Made by a program: the position numbers and the translations under genes
Assembly (NCBI RefSeq): GCF_900115135.1
Contig: NZ_FOVK01000008.1
Coordinates: 1 to 64,000, forward strand
Length of the DNA stretch: 64,000 bases
Source of the DNA: Proteiniclasticum ruminis
GTDB lineage: Bacteria; Bacillota; Clostridia; Clostridiales; Clostridiaceae
Direction: 5' to 3'
Part shown: in pieces, positions 45,419-54,467 of the stretch
How the letters are laid out: every line of letters begins with the position of its first letter
How positions within the stretch are numbered: the stretch's first letter is position 1
The notes under the pieces: model-generated
What the model saw: the letters and a program-made list of their open reading frames with translations, nothing else
Databases searched by the model: none
Told to the model about the DNA's origin: nothing

Positions 45419-47377
45419 ATGGAAACAGCAGACAAAAAGCAGCTCGGGAAGGATTCTGACAGGATGTATAAAGTAACAGTCTCTCTCCTTTCTGGACTCT
45501 TGGGACTGATACTGATCTATGCCTCCATCAGGCTCAACTTCAGTGGATTCAGGCTGAATTTTGTCTGGAGCATTGGATTTCCACTTCTTGTTAGCCTGGC
45601 CTGGGGACCTTTTTACGGACTCATCAGTGCGCTTTTTGGGGGCACGGTGCTGTACCCTTTTATACTGGGCTTTTCCAATGGGTGGGCATCAATGGTGCCT
45701 GCCCTGTCGTTTCTTCTTTGGATCTATCTTCATGGAAAGGGTGCAGAGTGGAGACAAAAGGAGAAGGTTTGGTTTACGAACCTGTACGTGATTCAAGCCT
45801 TTCATGCTGCAGTGCGATGGATATTGTACAGCACTCTTTTTCCGCTTCTCTTCCGCTGGAATCCTCCTTTTTGGAATCCTCAAGCAGTGACGGAAATCAG
45901 CAGAAGCATCGTGGTGCTCTTTGTTATGAGGGGGATCCTCATGGAATCCGTGCTCGTTGCGGTCTGCGATGCAGTGCTTCTTCTCCCACCAGCAAGAAGG
46001 ATTCTACGCCTGAAGTCCTCGTCCTCCAGCAGATACAGCGGACGGATCATGGCAGGGATGGTTTCTTTTGGGCTTCTTTTCATTGGCTTTATTCTTTCCA
46101 TCCAAAATGGCATCATTGAGGAGAAAAAGGTCGGAGAATGGCTGATGCCTCCCGATGATAAAACGAAAGTGACGCTTTTTTTGTCCACGATTTTATTCAT
46201 CATCATGGGTGGCATTGCAGTGCGGTATTTTCAGAGAGCTTTAGAAAACCAGGAGTCTCTTCTTAAAAGCGAAAAGAAGTACATGACCATTTTTGAAGGA
46301 ATCCATGATCTTTACCTTGAGACCACCTTGGGCGGCAAGGTTCTTATTGCTTCTCCTTCGGTGAAAGAGATCCTCGGCTATGAGGTGGAGGAGCTTCTTA
46401 CAAAGAACATGGAAGACCTTTATCTGGATCCATTTGTCCGGGAAGAGCTGGTGGAGCTTTTGAAAGAAGAGAAAGAAGTGAACAACTTTGAAGTGGTCAT
46501 TCTTGGAAAAGAAGGGGAGCGCCATTATCTGTGGCTCCATGCAAAAATGGAAGAGCAGGATGGACAGCCGAAGATTATTTCTGTGGGGAGAGATGTGACC
46601 AATTATCAGAAGGCCATGGATGAAGTGCGCACACTCAATCAGGAGCTCAGCCAAAGGGTAGAGGAAAGAACAAAGGATCTTCAGAAGGCGGTATCGGAGC
46701 TGGAAAGCTTCTCGTATACCATTTCCCATGACTTGAAATCTCCCTTAAAGGCCATTGATGCCTATGTGAAGATGCTGAAGGAGGACCTGGCAGACTCCAT
46801 AGCAGAGGATCCCAAGGACATGCTGCATCAGATTGAGAAAACATCAACGGAAATGATTGCCCTCATTGATCAGCTCCTGAAGTATTCAGTGGTGTCCAAA
46901 ACCCAGCTGAAGATGGAGTGGATTCATGTGCGGGAAGAAGTGTGGTCCCTGTTTCTGGAGCAGAAAGCTTCCTGTGAGGAGAGAAACATCGTCCTTCAGA
47001 TGGAGGAGTCCCTTCCTGATCTATGGGCTGACCGGATGCTCTTCAGGCAGGCTCTAAGAAATATTCTGTCCAATGCAGTGAAGTTTACGAAAAACGTAGA
47101 GCAAGCAGTGGTTGAGGTGCAGGCAGAGCATACGGACAAAGGGTATGTTCTCACCATCAAAGACAATGGTGCGGGGTTTGATATGGAAGATTCCGGGAAA
47201 CTCTTTGAAGTGCTTCAAAGGCTGCACAATAAAGAAGAATTTGAAGGAACGGGCATTGGCCTTGCCACGGTCAAAAAGATCATGGAGAAGCATCAGGGAG
47301 AGATTACCATGGAAGGAAATCCAGGAGCAGGTGCTGCAGTGCACCTGAGATTTCCAAAAGAAGGAGAGAGAGTTTAG
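45419..47377 (+). CDS. Membrane PAS-domain sensor histidine kinase
   Basis: 652 residues. The N-terminal about 260 residues have several membrane helices and could be an integral sensor. A PAS domain follows (about 285-400: KKYMTIFEGIHDLYLETT, VKEILGYEVEELL), then a coiled coil. The H box has phosphoacceptor His437 in SYTISHDLKSPLKAI, with N box NILSNAVKFT and G boxes DNGAGFD and GTGIGLATV. The catalytic half resembles phytochrome-type and light/oxygen-sensor kinases. ATG 45419 follows GAGGGGGGGAAG. The regulator gene starts at the base after its stop. Confidence 0.9.
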   Translation: METADKKQLGKDSDRMYKVTVSLLSGLLGLILIYASIRLNFSGFRLNFVWSIGFPLLVSLAWGPFYGLISALFGGTVLYPFILGFSNGWASMVPALSFLLWIYLHGKGAEWRQKEKVWFTNLYVIQAFHAAVRWILYSTLFPLLFRWNPPFWNPQAVTEISRSIVVLFVMRGILMESVLVAVCDAVLLLPPARRILRLKSSSSSRYSGRIMAGMVSFGLLFIGFILSIQNGIIEEKKVGEWLMPPDDKTKVTLFLSTILFIIMGGIAVRYFQRALENQESLLKSEKKYMTIFEGIHDLYLETTLGGKVLIASPSVKEILGYEVEELLTKNMEDLYLDPFVREELVELLKEEKEVNNFEVVILGKEGERHYLWLHAKMEEQDGQPKIISVGRDVTNYQKAMDEVRTLNQELSQRVEERTKDLQKAVSELESFSYTISHDLKSPLKAIDAYVKMLKEDLADSIAEDPKDMLHQIEKTSTEMIALIDQLLKYSVVSKTQLKMEWIHVREEVWSLFLEQKASCEERNIVLQMEESLPDLWADRMLFRQALRNILSNAVKFTKNVEQAVVEVQAEHTDKGYVLTIKDNGAGFDMEDSGKLFEVLQRLHNKEEFEGTGIGLATVKKIMEKHQGEITMEGNPGAGAAVHLRFPKEGERV

Positions 47378-48496
47378 ATGAAAAGACCATGGAAGGTCAT
47401 GATTGTGGATGATATGGAAGTATTCAGAAGGCAGATCCGTAGACTGCCCCTGTGGAACGAAGACTCTTCTTTCCTTCTTCATGCGGAAGCAGCAGATGGG
47501 ATAGAAGCTCTTCGGATGCTGGAAAAGGAACCGGTGGATCTTCTCATCTCAGATATCCGAATGCCCCGGATGGATGGTCTTTCGCTTCTGAAGGAAGTGA
47601 AGGCCAGAAATCTTTCGAAGTATGTGGTGTTTCTCAGTGATTATGCGGAGTTTTCTTTGGCGAAGGAGGCCATCGCCTTTGGTATTTTTGATTATCTTGT
47701 GAAGCCTGTGAAAGAGGAGGAGCTTCGGAGTCTTTTTCTGAAGGTTTCGGCTCATCTATCCCAGGTGGAGAAGGAAAAAGAAGAAAAGAGACTTCTGGAA
47801 GAAAAGCTTTTAGATAGTGTGGACCTCTACTATCCTCAAAAGGAAGTGCTGGATCTCACAGAAAGGATCGTTTCTGGACAGGAGGATGCGTTAAAGAAAA
47901 GTGCATCCTTAGTGAACACCGCCTACGATGCCCTGAATCTCGATCTTTTGAAAACCGCACTGGTGCTGGAGAAGGTTTATGAGGAGATTCTAATGGAGGT
48001 GGAGAGAAGAAGTCCCTGGCTGGCACCCCTCTATCCGCACTACCAAATGAGCAGATCCCGATTGTCCAAAGAGGCATCGATTCAGGAACTGGAACTTCAG
48101 TTTATGGATCGAATGGGCAGACTGGTAAGCATCATGGCGTACCTTTTGCCAGATAAAGGAGAGCATCCCCTGGTGAGGGAACTGGAAGAGTTTATCCTCT
48201 TGCATCCTGAAGGAAAGCTGACTCTGGACCGCTTGGCAGAAAAGTTCTACCTCACCAAAAATCATCTGGGTGAAGTGTTTAAGGAGGAGACGGGACTGAC
48301 CTTAGGCGAATATCTTTTCCGTGTCAAAGTCCAGCGGGCCATGGTGCTTCTTCAGGAGGAGGAGCTGAGAAGCTATGAGATTGCGGAGCGGCTTGGGTAT
48401 CAAAGCGCCGAGTACTTTGCAAAGCAGTTTAGAAAGGCCACGGGAGAAACGCCCATGGAGTACCGTGCCCGGATGAAGGAAGAGAAGATTGATTAG
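47378..48496 (+). CDS. AraC-type response regulator
   Basis: 372 residues. The receiver domain begins KVMIVDDMEVFRRQI, with Asp59 in LLISDIRMPRMDG and Lys in YLVKPVKEEE. A helical linker of about 140 residues follows, then an AraC DNA-binding domain with two helix-turn-helices (LTLDRLAEKFYLTKNHLG and YEIAERLGYQSAEYFAKQF). It starts directly after the kinase stop, so the two form one operon. Targets are unknown; the lipoprotein gene downstream is a candidate. Confidence 0.92.
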   Translation: MKRPWKVMIVDDMEVFRRQIRRLPLWNEDSSFLLHAEAADGIEALRMLEKEPVDLLISDIRMPRMDGLSLLKEVKARNLSKYVVFLSDYAEFSLAKEAIAFGIFDYLVKPVKEEELRSLFLKVSAHLSQVEKEKEEKRLLEEKLLDSVDLYYPQKEVLDLTERIVSGQEDALKKSASLVNTAYDALNLDLLKTALVLEKVYEEILMEVERRSPWLAPLYPHYQMSRSRLSKEASIQELELQFMDRMGRLVSIMAYLLPDKGEHPLVRELEEFILLHPEGKLTLDRLAEKFYLTKNHLGEVFKEETGLTLGEYLFRVKVQRAMVLLQEEELRSYEIAERLGYQSAEYFAKQFRKATGETPMEYRARMKEEKID

Positions 48497-48632
48497 AAAT
48501 TAACGAATCCATGTTTTGTTGGGGTGCTGCCCTTGTTTTGTGCATTCTGATTTCCTGGAAAGATTAGTATGATAAATACGTAACAAAAATCAGGAACGAA
48601 GATCAAAATAAAACAAATAAGGGGTACAGAAT

Positions 48633-49571
48633 ATGAACAAAAACATCAGCAACCTTCTTAAAGGAATCACTGCTCTTGGCCTTGTGCTGACTCTTTCCGG
48701 ATGTGCAGCAAAGGAAGCGCCACAGGTTGAAACACCAGCAGAAACTCCTCAGGAAGAGGAAAAAGTGGAAGCTTCCGAATGGAGCATCCAGCCAAAGCTT
48801 GGCATCACCAAGGGAGACTACTTCCGTGTAGAAGAACGTTTCAGACAGGGTCACTTAGGGATTCTTGAAGTGGTCATGAATGGAGATGAGATGGTTCTTG
48901 TGGAGTTCAATGAAATGACAAGAGCGAACTATTACAACAGATTTTATCAGAATGTGCCAAAGCGTACATCAGAATACAACTATGACATGAAGGCCGTAAA
49001 GGGCGCTGCTTGGATTGAGAGCGTTCTTCTGGTGGAAAAGCAGATGATGGAATCCCAGAGCCTCACTGGAGAGTTTGAAGTGGTTTCAGGAGCTTCCAAC
49101 AGCATCAACCAGTCCATGCTTCCTCTGGCAGAAAAGCTGTCTGCACTGATGGCTGAACCTGCCACTGAAAAGTACTATGAGATCTCTGAAGAACTGAGCG
49201 GTGGACTTACAGGCCGTCTTCAGGTGACCCTGAAAGACAAGAAGATCACCTCTGTCAGATACGATGAGATTTTTGCAGATGCAGCGAAAGACATTGAAGC
49301 TCCAGCTCAGAAAATGTACTATGGTCTTTCCAAATATGGTTCTGTACAGTACGATGAGCCATCCAGAATCGGATTCAATGTCCAGATGGATGCGCTGAAT
49401 GCAAAGGTAGTGGACACTCAGGATCTTCTGGATCTAAGTGAGCTTCCAGCCATCGATGAATCCGGAAACTACGCTTCCAGTGGATTCACCGTGAGAAACG
49501 GAGCTTGGGATAACTACCTGAAACTAGCAAACACCCTTCTTACAGAAATGAAGGCAGATGGAAATTTCTAA
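48633..49571 (+). CDS. Lipoprotein with two FMN-binding-like repeats
   Basis: 312 residues. The signal peptide ends in lipobox LSGC (Cys24). Two similar units of about 110-120 residues follow (HLGILEVVMNGDEMVLVEFNEMT and LTGRLQVTLKDKKITSVRYDEI). The pattern is that of the FMN-binding/membrane-immunogen lipoprotein group (COG4939-like). The Thr that carries covalent FMN in Rnf/Nqr proteins is not evident, although SGAS in the first unit could be compared. It is outside the kinase operon but next to it. Confidence 0.72.
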   Translation: MNKNISNLLKGITALGLVLTLSGCAAKEAPQVETPAETPQEEEKVEASEWSIQPKLGITKGDYFRVEERFRQGHLGILEVVMNGDEMVLVEFNEMTRANYYNRFYQNVPKRTSEYNYDMKAVKGAAWIESVLLVEKQMMESQSLTGEFEVVSGASNSINQSMLPLAEKLSALMAEPATEKYYEISEELSGGLTGRLQVTLKDKKITSVRYDEIFADAAKDIEAPAQKMYYGLSKYGSVQYDEPSRIGFNVQMDALNAKVVDTQDLLDLSELPAIDESGNYASSGFTVRNGAWDNYLKLANTLLTEMKADGNF

Positions 49572-49595
49572 CAGCTCTCTATAGCTTGACTACAC

Positions 49596-49628
49596 AAAAA
49601 TGCATGGATGAAAATCTGTGCATTTTTT
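49596..49628 (+). terminator. Terminator of the lipoprotein gene
   Basis: The stem AAAAATGCATGGAT with ATCTGTGCATTTTT (wobbles) around GAAA ends in a T run. Confidence 0.85.
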
Positions 49629-49694
49629 GTTTTTCAGGGAAAGGTCTGAGAAGGAAGATGAGACCTGTTTCAATGAGGACTGAATTCTTATAGC

Positions 49695-49722
49695 TTACAA
49701 AACACTGAAAATAAGGTAGTAT
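49695..49722 (+). promoter_or_regulatory. Possible promoter of the rsmH paralog
   Basis: TTACAA and TAGTAT are separated by 16 bases. AAAGGAGG occurs soon after (about 49743) but 70 bases before the gene start, and no start codon follows it closely. Confidence 0.35.
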
Positions 49723-49818
49723 GGGTAGTAAAGAATAGTTTTAAAGGAGGAGAAGAAGGAAAAAGGCAGAGCCCATCTTTTTAATGAGTTTACCTAGGAA
49801 GTACTTCTTACATAGAAC

Positions 49819-50886
49819 ATGGACGAGAAGAAAAGTGTAGAGCAGACAGAGATCAAACATAAAAGAAGAAAAAGATACAGCGGGACCCATCCGAAGAAGT
49901 TTGAGGAAAAGTATAAAGAGCTTCAGCCGGAGAAGTATCAGGATACCGTGAAGAAGGTCATGGAGAAGGGGAGCACACCAGCAGGGATGCACCGGTCCAT
50001 CTGTGTGGAGGAGATTCTGGAGTTTCTCAACATCCAGCCAGGCCAGACGGGGCTTGATGCGACCTTAGGCTATGGCGGTCACACAAAAGAAATGGCAGCG
50101 AAGCTTCAGGGGAAAGGGCATCTCTATTCTTTGGATGTGGATCCCATAGAGCTTCCGAAAACAAGAGAAAGACTGGCCGCCCAAGGATTTGGACCGGAGA
50201 TTCTCACCATCCTTCAAAGAAACTTTGCTGAGATTGATGAGGTGGCAAAAGAGTCAGGACCTCTTGATTTTGTCCTGGCGGATCTTGGGGTGTCTTCCAT
50301 GCAGATCGACAATCCGGAGAGAGGATTCTCCTTCAAGGTGGATGGACCATTGGACCTGAGACTGGATCCGAAGAAAGGTGTTTCTGGAGCGGAGCGGCTG
50401 AAATCCCTCACAGAAGAAGAGCTAGAGGGGATGTTCATCGAGAATGCTGATGAGCCTTATGCAGATGTTATAGCAAAGGCCATTACCAAGTACAATAAGA
50501 AGGGCATCGAAATTTCCACCACCACCATGCTGCGGGAGATCATCTCTGAGGCGCTGCAGTTCATTCCCGAAAAAACGAGAAAAGACGACATCAAGAAGTC
50601 CTGTCAGAGATGTTTCCAGGCATTGAGAATTGATGTGAACAGCGAGTTTGAAGTGCTCTTTGAGTTTTTGGAGAAGCTTCCCCATGTGCTGGCACCGGGC
50701 GGACGTGTCGCCATTCTTACCTTCCATTCCGGGGAAGACCGGCTTGTGAAGAAAGCGTTCAAGCATTATCAAAGGGAAGGCATTTACAGTGATGTGGCCA
50801 AGAGTCCCATCAGACCTTCGGATGAGGAAATCAGAAGCAACGGCAGGGCAAGATCAGCAAAGCTCAGGTGGGCGGTTAAAGCCTAA
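49819..50886 (+). CDS. RsmH-type methyltransferase with basic N-terminal extension
   Basis: 355 residues against about 310 for the usual RsmH, which methylates N4 of C1402 in 16S rRNA. An extra N-terminal about 55 residues is basic (KHKRRKRYSGTHPKKF). The methyltransferase part has DATLGYGGHTKEM for S-adenosylmethionine, LDVDP, and the signatures FVLADLGVSSMQID, NPERGFSFKVDGPLDLRLDP and ILTFHSGEDRLVK. It is not in a division and cell-wall cluster, so it is probably a second, divergent copy. A stop codon lies just upstream of ATG 49819, and its ribosome binding site is weak. Confidence 0.85.
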   Translation: MDEKKSVEQTEIKHKRRKRYSGTHPKKFEEKYKELQPEKYQDTVKKVMEKGSTPAGMHRSICVEEILEFLNIQPGQTGLDATLGYGGHTKEMAAKLQGKGHLYSLDVDPIELPKTRERLAAQGFGPEILTILQRNFAEIDEVAKESGPLDFVLADLGVSSMQIDNPERGFSFKVDGPLDLRLDPKKGVSGAERLKSLTEEELEGMFIENADEPYADVIAKAITKYNKKGIEISTTTMLREIISEALQFIPEKTRKDDIKKSCQRCFQALRIDVNSEFEVLFEFLEKLPHVLAPGGRVAILTFHSGEDRLVKKAFKHYQREGIYSDVAKSPIRPSDEEIRSNGRARSAKLRWAVKA

Positions 50887-50959
50887 AGGATGAAAGCTTG
50901 CAGTTCTCTAATAGATCTGACCCTACTTTATGGACATTCAAGGAAGAGATATGAAATTG

Positions 50960-50991
50960 AAAGGCTCTGGCGGTTTTGCTGGAGCTTTTTT
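50960..50991 (+). terminator. Terminator of the rsmH paralog
   Basis: AAAG-CTC pairs with GAG-CTTT (one bulged G), with inner GC pairs around GGTTTT, and six T follow. Confidence 0.65.
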
Positions 50992-51119
50992 CATTGGTTG
51001 AAAAACGAATGTGGTAATTATTAAAGATGAACACTCTAACATCTGTACGGTTTTCGGGACAATGAAAGTGCTACAGTGTACGTATAGAACTATATGAATC
51101 AATAATGGGGGAATGTAAA

Positions 51120-52115
51120 ATGAAAAAAACCTGGATTGCTGTAGTGCTTTTGTCTATTCTTGCACTCTCTGGGTGCGGTTCCAGTGTAGAATCTGTGAAG
51201 AAAACCGATGGAGATGTGCCGGTGAAGAAGGAAGAACCTGTGGATGCCCCGGAAGATGCTGTGGATGAACAGGATGAAGATGTTGTGTATACCATTGGAG
51301 ACCGGATCGCTTTTGATGACCAGTATGCATTGACCATTGTCAGTGTGAAGGAAACGGAGGAGCGCAACGAGTTCTCGGAGAAAGAGGTGGAGCAGGTGCT
51401 TCTCATTGAGTATCTTTATGAGAATCTTCGCAGCGAGGATGAAATCTATATTTCTGATATGGAGTTCAAGATGGTGGATGAAGGGGGTAACATGATGGAC
51501 ACGTATCCAGTAGATTCTGGATTCAGTCCGGAATATACGCCAATGGGAGCGAAAACCCTTGCTTCCTTCGCTGTAGGTACCACCGAAAAAAGCAGCAAGA
51601 TTCAGGTCCATTATTATGACAACTTCTTTTCATCCCAGTCCGATTGTGTGTTTTCCCTGCAAGTAGGCAGTGAGGCTGAAGTGAATCTGAACGGGACATT
51701 GCCAGAGTATGAGAATACCTTTGCTGTGGGAGAGACCATTGAAATTACCACAGAAGACGGTGTATATACCGTGACCATAGATTCGGTTGAAAAAACCTCT
51801 GAGAGAAATGAGTATGAAGTGAAGAACCCAGAGGCTGTTTACAAGATTGCTTACAGCTATGCCAATGTGAGTATGGAGGAACCGGTGTACATTTCAGAGT
51901 ACTCCTTCACCCTCATTGATGAACAGGGAAATACAGGATATGTGTATCCCAACTTCTCAGATGAATATCCCACTGAGACAATCAAGGGCGCAAAGAGCAG
52001 AGCAGTGATGTTCTTTGGCACGCACAAGGACAGTAGAAGCCTTGTATTGGCGTTCAAGGACAATATGTTTAATACGAATTCTGATTTCTATATCAGAGCA
52101 GACAATTTGAATTAA
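51120..52115 (+). CDS. Lipoprotein with two tandem DUF4352-like domains
   Basis: 331 residues. Lipobox LSGC is at about residue 19, followed by an acidic linker rich in Glu, Asp and Pro. Two copies of an Ig-like domain of about 130 residues follow; each has a YTxxI...SVxxTxERNE start and a later VYIS/IYIS segment. The pattern fits the DUF4352/telokin-like group of secreted proteins. No function is known. The next lipoprotein gene follows by 21 bases, so the two are probably one operon. Confidence 0.75.
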   Translation: MKKTWIAVVLLSILALSGCGSSVESVKKTDGDVPVKKEEPVDAPEDAVDEQDEDVVYTIGDRIAFDDQYALTIVSVKETEERNEFSEKEVEQVLLIEYLYENLRSEDEIYISDMEFKMVDEGGNMMDTYPVDSGFSPEYTPMGAKTLASFAVGTTEKSSKIQVHYYDNFFSSQSDCVFSLQVGSEAEVNLNGTLPEYENTFAVGETIEITTEDGVYTVTIDSVEKTSERNEYEVKNPEAVYKIAYSYANVSMEEPVYISEYSFTLIDEQGNTGYVYPNFSDEYPTETIKGAKSRAVMFFGTHKDSRSLVLAFKDNMFNTNSDFYIRADNLN

Positions 52116-52136
52116 GTAAAAATTGGAGGAGATGAA

Positions 52137-52739
52137 ATGAAAAGGAAGATCATTGCAGGGTTTATGCTGCTGCTTCTTGCATTCAGTTTTGGATGCTCAA
52201 AGAAAGATGAAGTGAAGGAACCTCAAGAGGGGTCACCGGTAGGGACAGACGGAGAGGAAGAAGAATCAGCTGGACCTAATGTGGACAAGAATCTTCTCAG
52301 TGTTGAGGTGACTTTGCCTCCTGACATGGCTGGGGATCTCAGCGGCTTTGACAGAGAAGTGTATCTGAAAGAGAACCCGGATTTTTCTGATGCTAAGGTC
52401 ATGGAGGATGGTTCTCTTTGGATCAAGATGTCCCGAGATAAGCATAAAGAGATGATGGAAGAGATGTCAGAAAGCATCAAAGAAACTTTCAATGAACTCA
52501 TTGAAGGAGAAGATACGCCGTATATCAAAGACATCAGAACAAGCAATGGATACAAAGAAGTAGAAGTGTATGTGGACCGGGCAGGATATGAGAATGCATT
52601 TGATTTTTCTGGGTTAACGATTCTTCTATCTGTAGGATTTTATCAGACATTCCAGGGGGAAGAAGTGGAGCTTCACCTAAAATATATGGATGCCGATACC
52701 GAAGAGATCATCCAAGAAAGTTTCCTTCCAGAAGAATAG
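52137..52739 (+). CDS. Lipoprotein of unknown function
   Basis: 200 residues. A signal peptide with lipobox FGC (MLLLLAFSFGC, Cys near 20) precedes an acidic linker. The mature domain contains DMAGDLSGFDREVYLKENPD and an amphipathic stretch MMEEMSESIKETFNELIE. I do not recognise the family. It probably shares the promoter of the preceding gene; GGAGGAG lies before the ATG. Confidence 0.7.
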   Translation: MKRKIIAGFMLLLLAFSFGCSKKDEVKEPQEGSPVGTDGEEEESAGPNVDKNLLSVEVTLPPDMAGDLSGFDREVYLKENPDFSDAKVMEDGSLWIKMSRDKHKEMMEEMSESIKETFNELIEGEDTPYIKDIRTSNGYKEVEVYVDRAGYENAFDFSGLTILLSVGFYQTFQGEEVELHLKYMDADTEEIIQESFLPEE

Positions 52740-52755
52740 CCTAGTTATAATGAAG

Positions 52756-52784
52756 TCCGCTGGCGAAGGCTGGCGGATTTTTTT
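52756..52784 (+). terminator. Terminator of the lipoprotein pair
   Basis: TCCGC pairs with GCGGA across a GC-rich loop that can pair further, followed by seven T. Confidence 0.75.
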
Positions 52785-52810
52785 ACGTGGTAAAATGGAA
52801 AAGTTCCTCA

Positions 52811-52839
52811 TTGACATACCTCGAAGTTCAAGGTATTCT
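52811..52839 (+). promoter_or_regulatory. Promoter of the PadR operon
   Basis: TTGACA and TATTCT are separated by 17 bases. The spacer is filled by a palindrome, listed separately. Confidence 0.8.
52816..52836. promoter_or_regulatory. Operator in the PadR promoter
   Basis: ATACCT-C-GAA-G-TTC-A-AGGTAT is a 21-base near-perfect palindrome centred between the -35 and the -10. A repressor bound here would block the promoter. Autoregulation by the downstream PadR protein is the natural inference. Confidence 0.65.
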
Positions 52840-52879
52840 AATCATAGAAGGTCTAGGTATAAAGAAAGGAGGATTTCTT

Positions 52880-53227
52880 ATGAATTTTGATAAAAATCTA
52901 TTGGGTGGAACCACGGCGCTGCTCCTTTTGTCTCTTCTTTCCAGTCAGGATATGTATGGCTATGAGATCATCAAGGAGCTGGAGCTTCGCTCGGACAGCT
53001 CTTTCCAGTTCAAAGAGGGAACGCTCTATCCAGTGCTGCATAAGATGGAGAATATGGGATGGCTGAAGTCCTATCTGTCCAAAGGGGATGCGGGAAGAGA
53101 AAGGAAGTATTATCAGATCACGGTGAGAGGAAAAAAACAGCTGGCTCTTGAAAAAGAGCAGTGGAATGTCTTTACCGAGTCTGTGGAAAAGGTTGTTTTT
53201 GGGGGGCAGTATGAGCTGGCAAGATAA
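52880..53227 (+). CDS. PadR-family transcriptional regulator
   Basis: 115 residues, the usual size. The winged helix is seen in LLLLSLLSSQDMYGYEIIKE and the wing region FKEGTLYPVLHKMENMGWL, ending in the dimerisation helix. Start ATG 52880 follows AAAGGAGG; the frame is open far upstream but without a site. It overlaps the next gene by 17 bases, as in many PadR/membrane-protein pairs of Firmicutes. Confidence 0.93.
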   Translation: MNFDKNLLGGTTALLLLSLLSSQDMYGYEIIKELELRSDSSFQFKEGTLYPVLHKMENMGWLKSYLSKGDAGRERKYYQITVRGKKQLALEKEQWNVFTESVEKVVFGGQYELAR

Positions 53228-53921
53228 AGAGAGCTATCTGAAAGAGGTGCTTTCTCAGGTGAAGTTCTCGTTTGATCATGAGTTTATTAAGAAAGAGCTC
53301 AGAAGTCATCTGGAGGAGCGCGTGGAAGACTATATATCAGAAGGCTACACTCCTAAAGAAGCTGAGAAAATGGCTTTGGAGAATTTTGGGGATCCCAAGG
53401 AAATCGGAAAAGCGCTCAATAAGGAGCATAATCCTATCATCGGTTGGATTCTGTATATTTCGAACGTATTGCTTTTTGTAGGAAGCCTCTATTTGATCTT
53501 TACGATTATGGTTCCTTTTGGCATGTCTTTTTTTGGTCGGAATCCATCCAAGACCATTCCCAAAGAAAATATTCTTTATTCCATTGAAGTGAATGAGAAG
53601 AGAAAGATTGATGACCGTATCATCAAAGTGGAAGAAATCATCTATGAAATAAATGGAAATCTCCATATCATCTACAGCGATGTGGATACTAGGCTTTTTG
53701 GGGGAGGTTGGTCCTTTGGAAATTTGGGTATTATCACGGATGATACTGGAAAAGATTTTTTTGATGGTTCAGGATTTTCTACCGGAGGGATTTTTTCTAA
53801 AAGCTTACGGACGATTCATGATTTCCCAGAAGAAGCAAAGATGCTTAATATAGAATATGACTACTACAACAGATATTATAAGTTCGAAATCCCTCTACAG
53901 GCAGGTGGTGCTCATGAATAG
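53211..53921 (+). CDS. Membrane protein with PadR-associated N-terminal helical domain
   Basis: 236 residues. The N-terminal about 75 residues (YLKEVLSQVKFSFDHEFIKK, LRSHLEERVEDYISEGY, MALENFGDPKEIGKALN) match the helical domain found in permease-prefix and HAAS/DUF1700-type partners of PadR. A membrane helix lies at about 82-105, and the C-terminal about 130 residues are probably external and unrecognised. Start ATG 53211 is 17 bases inside padR, after GGGGGG. Confidence 0.78.
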   Translation: MSWQDKESYLKEVLSQVKFSFDHEFIKKELRSHLEERVEDYISEGYTPKEAEKMALENFGDPKEIGKALNKEHNPIIGWILYISNVLLFVGSLYLIFTIMVPFGMSFFGRNPSKTIPKENILYSIEVNEKRKIDDRIIKVEEIIYEINGNLHIIYSDVDTRLFGGGWSFGNLGIITDDTGKDFFDGSGFSTGGIFSKSLRTIHDFPEEAKMLNIEYDYYNRYYKFEIPLQAGGAHE

Positions 53922-54447
53922 AAAACAGAAGATTATTAGAAATACTGTACTTCTTATGGCGTTTTCCTTTCTCTTTATCACAACAAGCAATCTTTACTTG
54001 GATCCTTTAGCCGCCCATAAGGCTTCTGAGAGAAGTATTCACTATGGACCTTCAGAAGTTCTCCATATAGAGAGCTTTCCAGGTGGTAAATATTATCTTG
54101 GAAAATATGAACAATGGATCTCCTGTAATACGGTTAATAGAGCCTTAGGTATATTCTGGCGATTCGGGAGCCAGGTAACTGGCATTGAGGTAAATGAAGA
54201 AAAACCGATTTCTTATACCTGGTCTAGCTCAGATAATAGAAAAAAAGTTTATGGTATCGTCAATGATAAGAGCATAGATAGACTGGAAATATATTTAACT
54301 GAAGGGATAGTGCTCACACAAGAAAAGTTCTATGGAGATATGTTTCTTTTAACTTGGGAAAGTGAGGGAGAATTTCAAAAGATTGTAAGCTATGATCGCC
54401 TAGGTGCTGTTGTTTTTGAGGAAGAAAGCATAGAATATAGGCCATAG
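53914..54447 (+). CDS. Membrane-anchored protein of unknown function
   Basis: 177 residues with one N-terminal membrane helix (about 8-28, NTVLLMAFSFLFITTSNLYL) and an external domain of about 145 residues that I do not recognise. It overlaps the preceding gene by 8 bases and belongs to the PadR operon. AT-rich codons are commoner here than in the genes upstream. Confidence 0.68.
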   Translation: MNRKQKIIRNTVLLMAFSFLFITTSNLYLDPLAAHKASERSIHYGPSEVLHIESFPGGKYYLGKYEQWISCNTVNRALGIFWRFGSQVTGIEVNEEKPISYTWSSSDNRKKVYGIVNDKSIDRLEIYLTEGIVLTQEKFYGDMFLLTWESEGEFQKIVSYDRLGAVVFEEESIEYRP

Positions 54448-54467
54448 ATATTAATGAGGTGAAGTAT

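Noticed and set aside
50890-51024. 44-codon ATG frame after the rsmH paralog, rich in Trp and Phe
   Set aside because: It has no usable ribosome binding site (AAAGG touches the ATG) and its middle is the rsmH terminator hairpin with its T run. It is best read as untranslated sequence.
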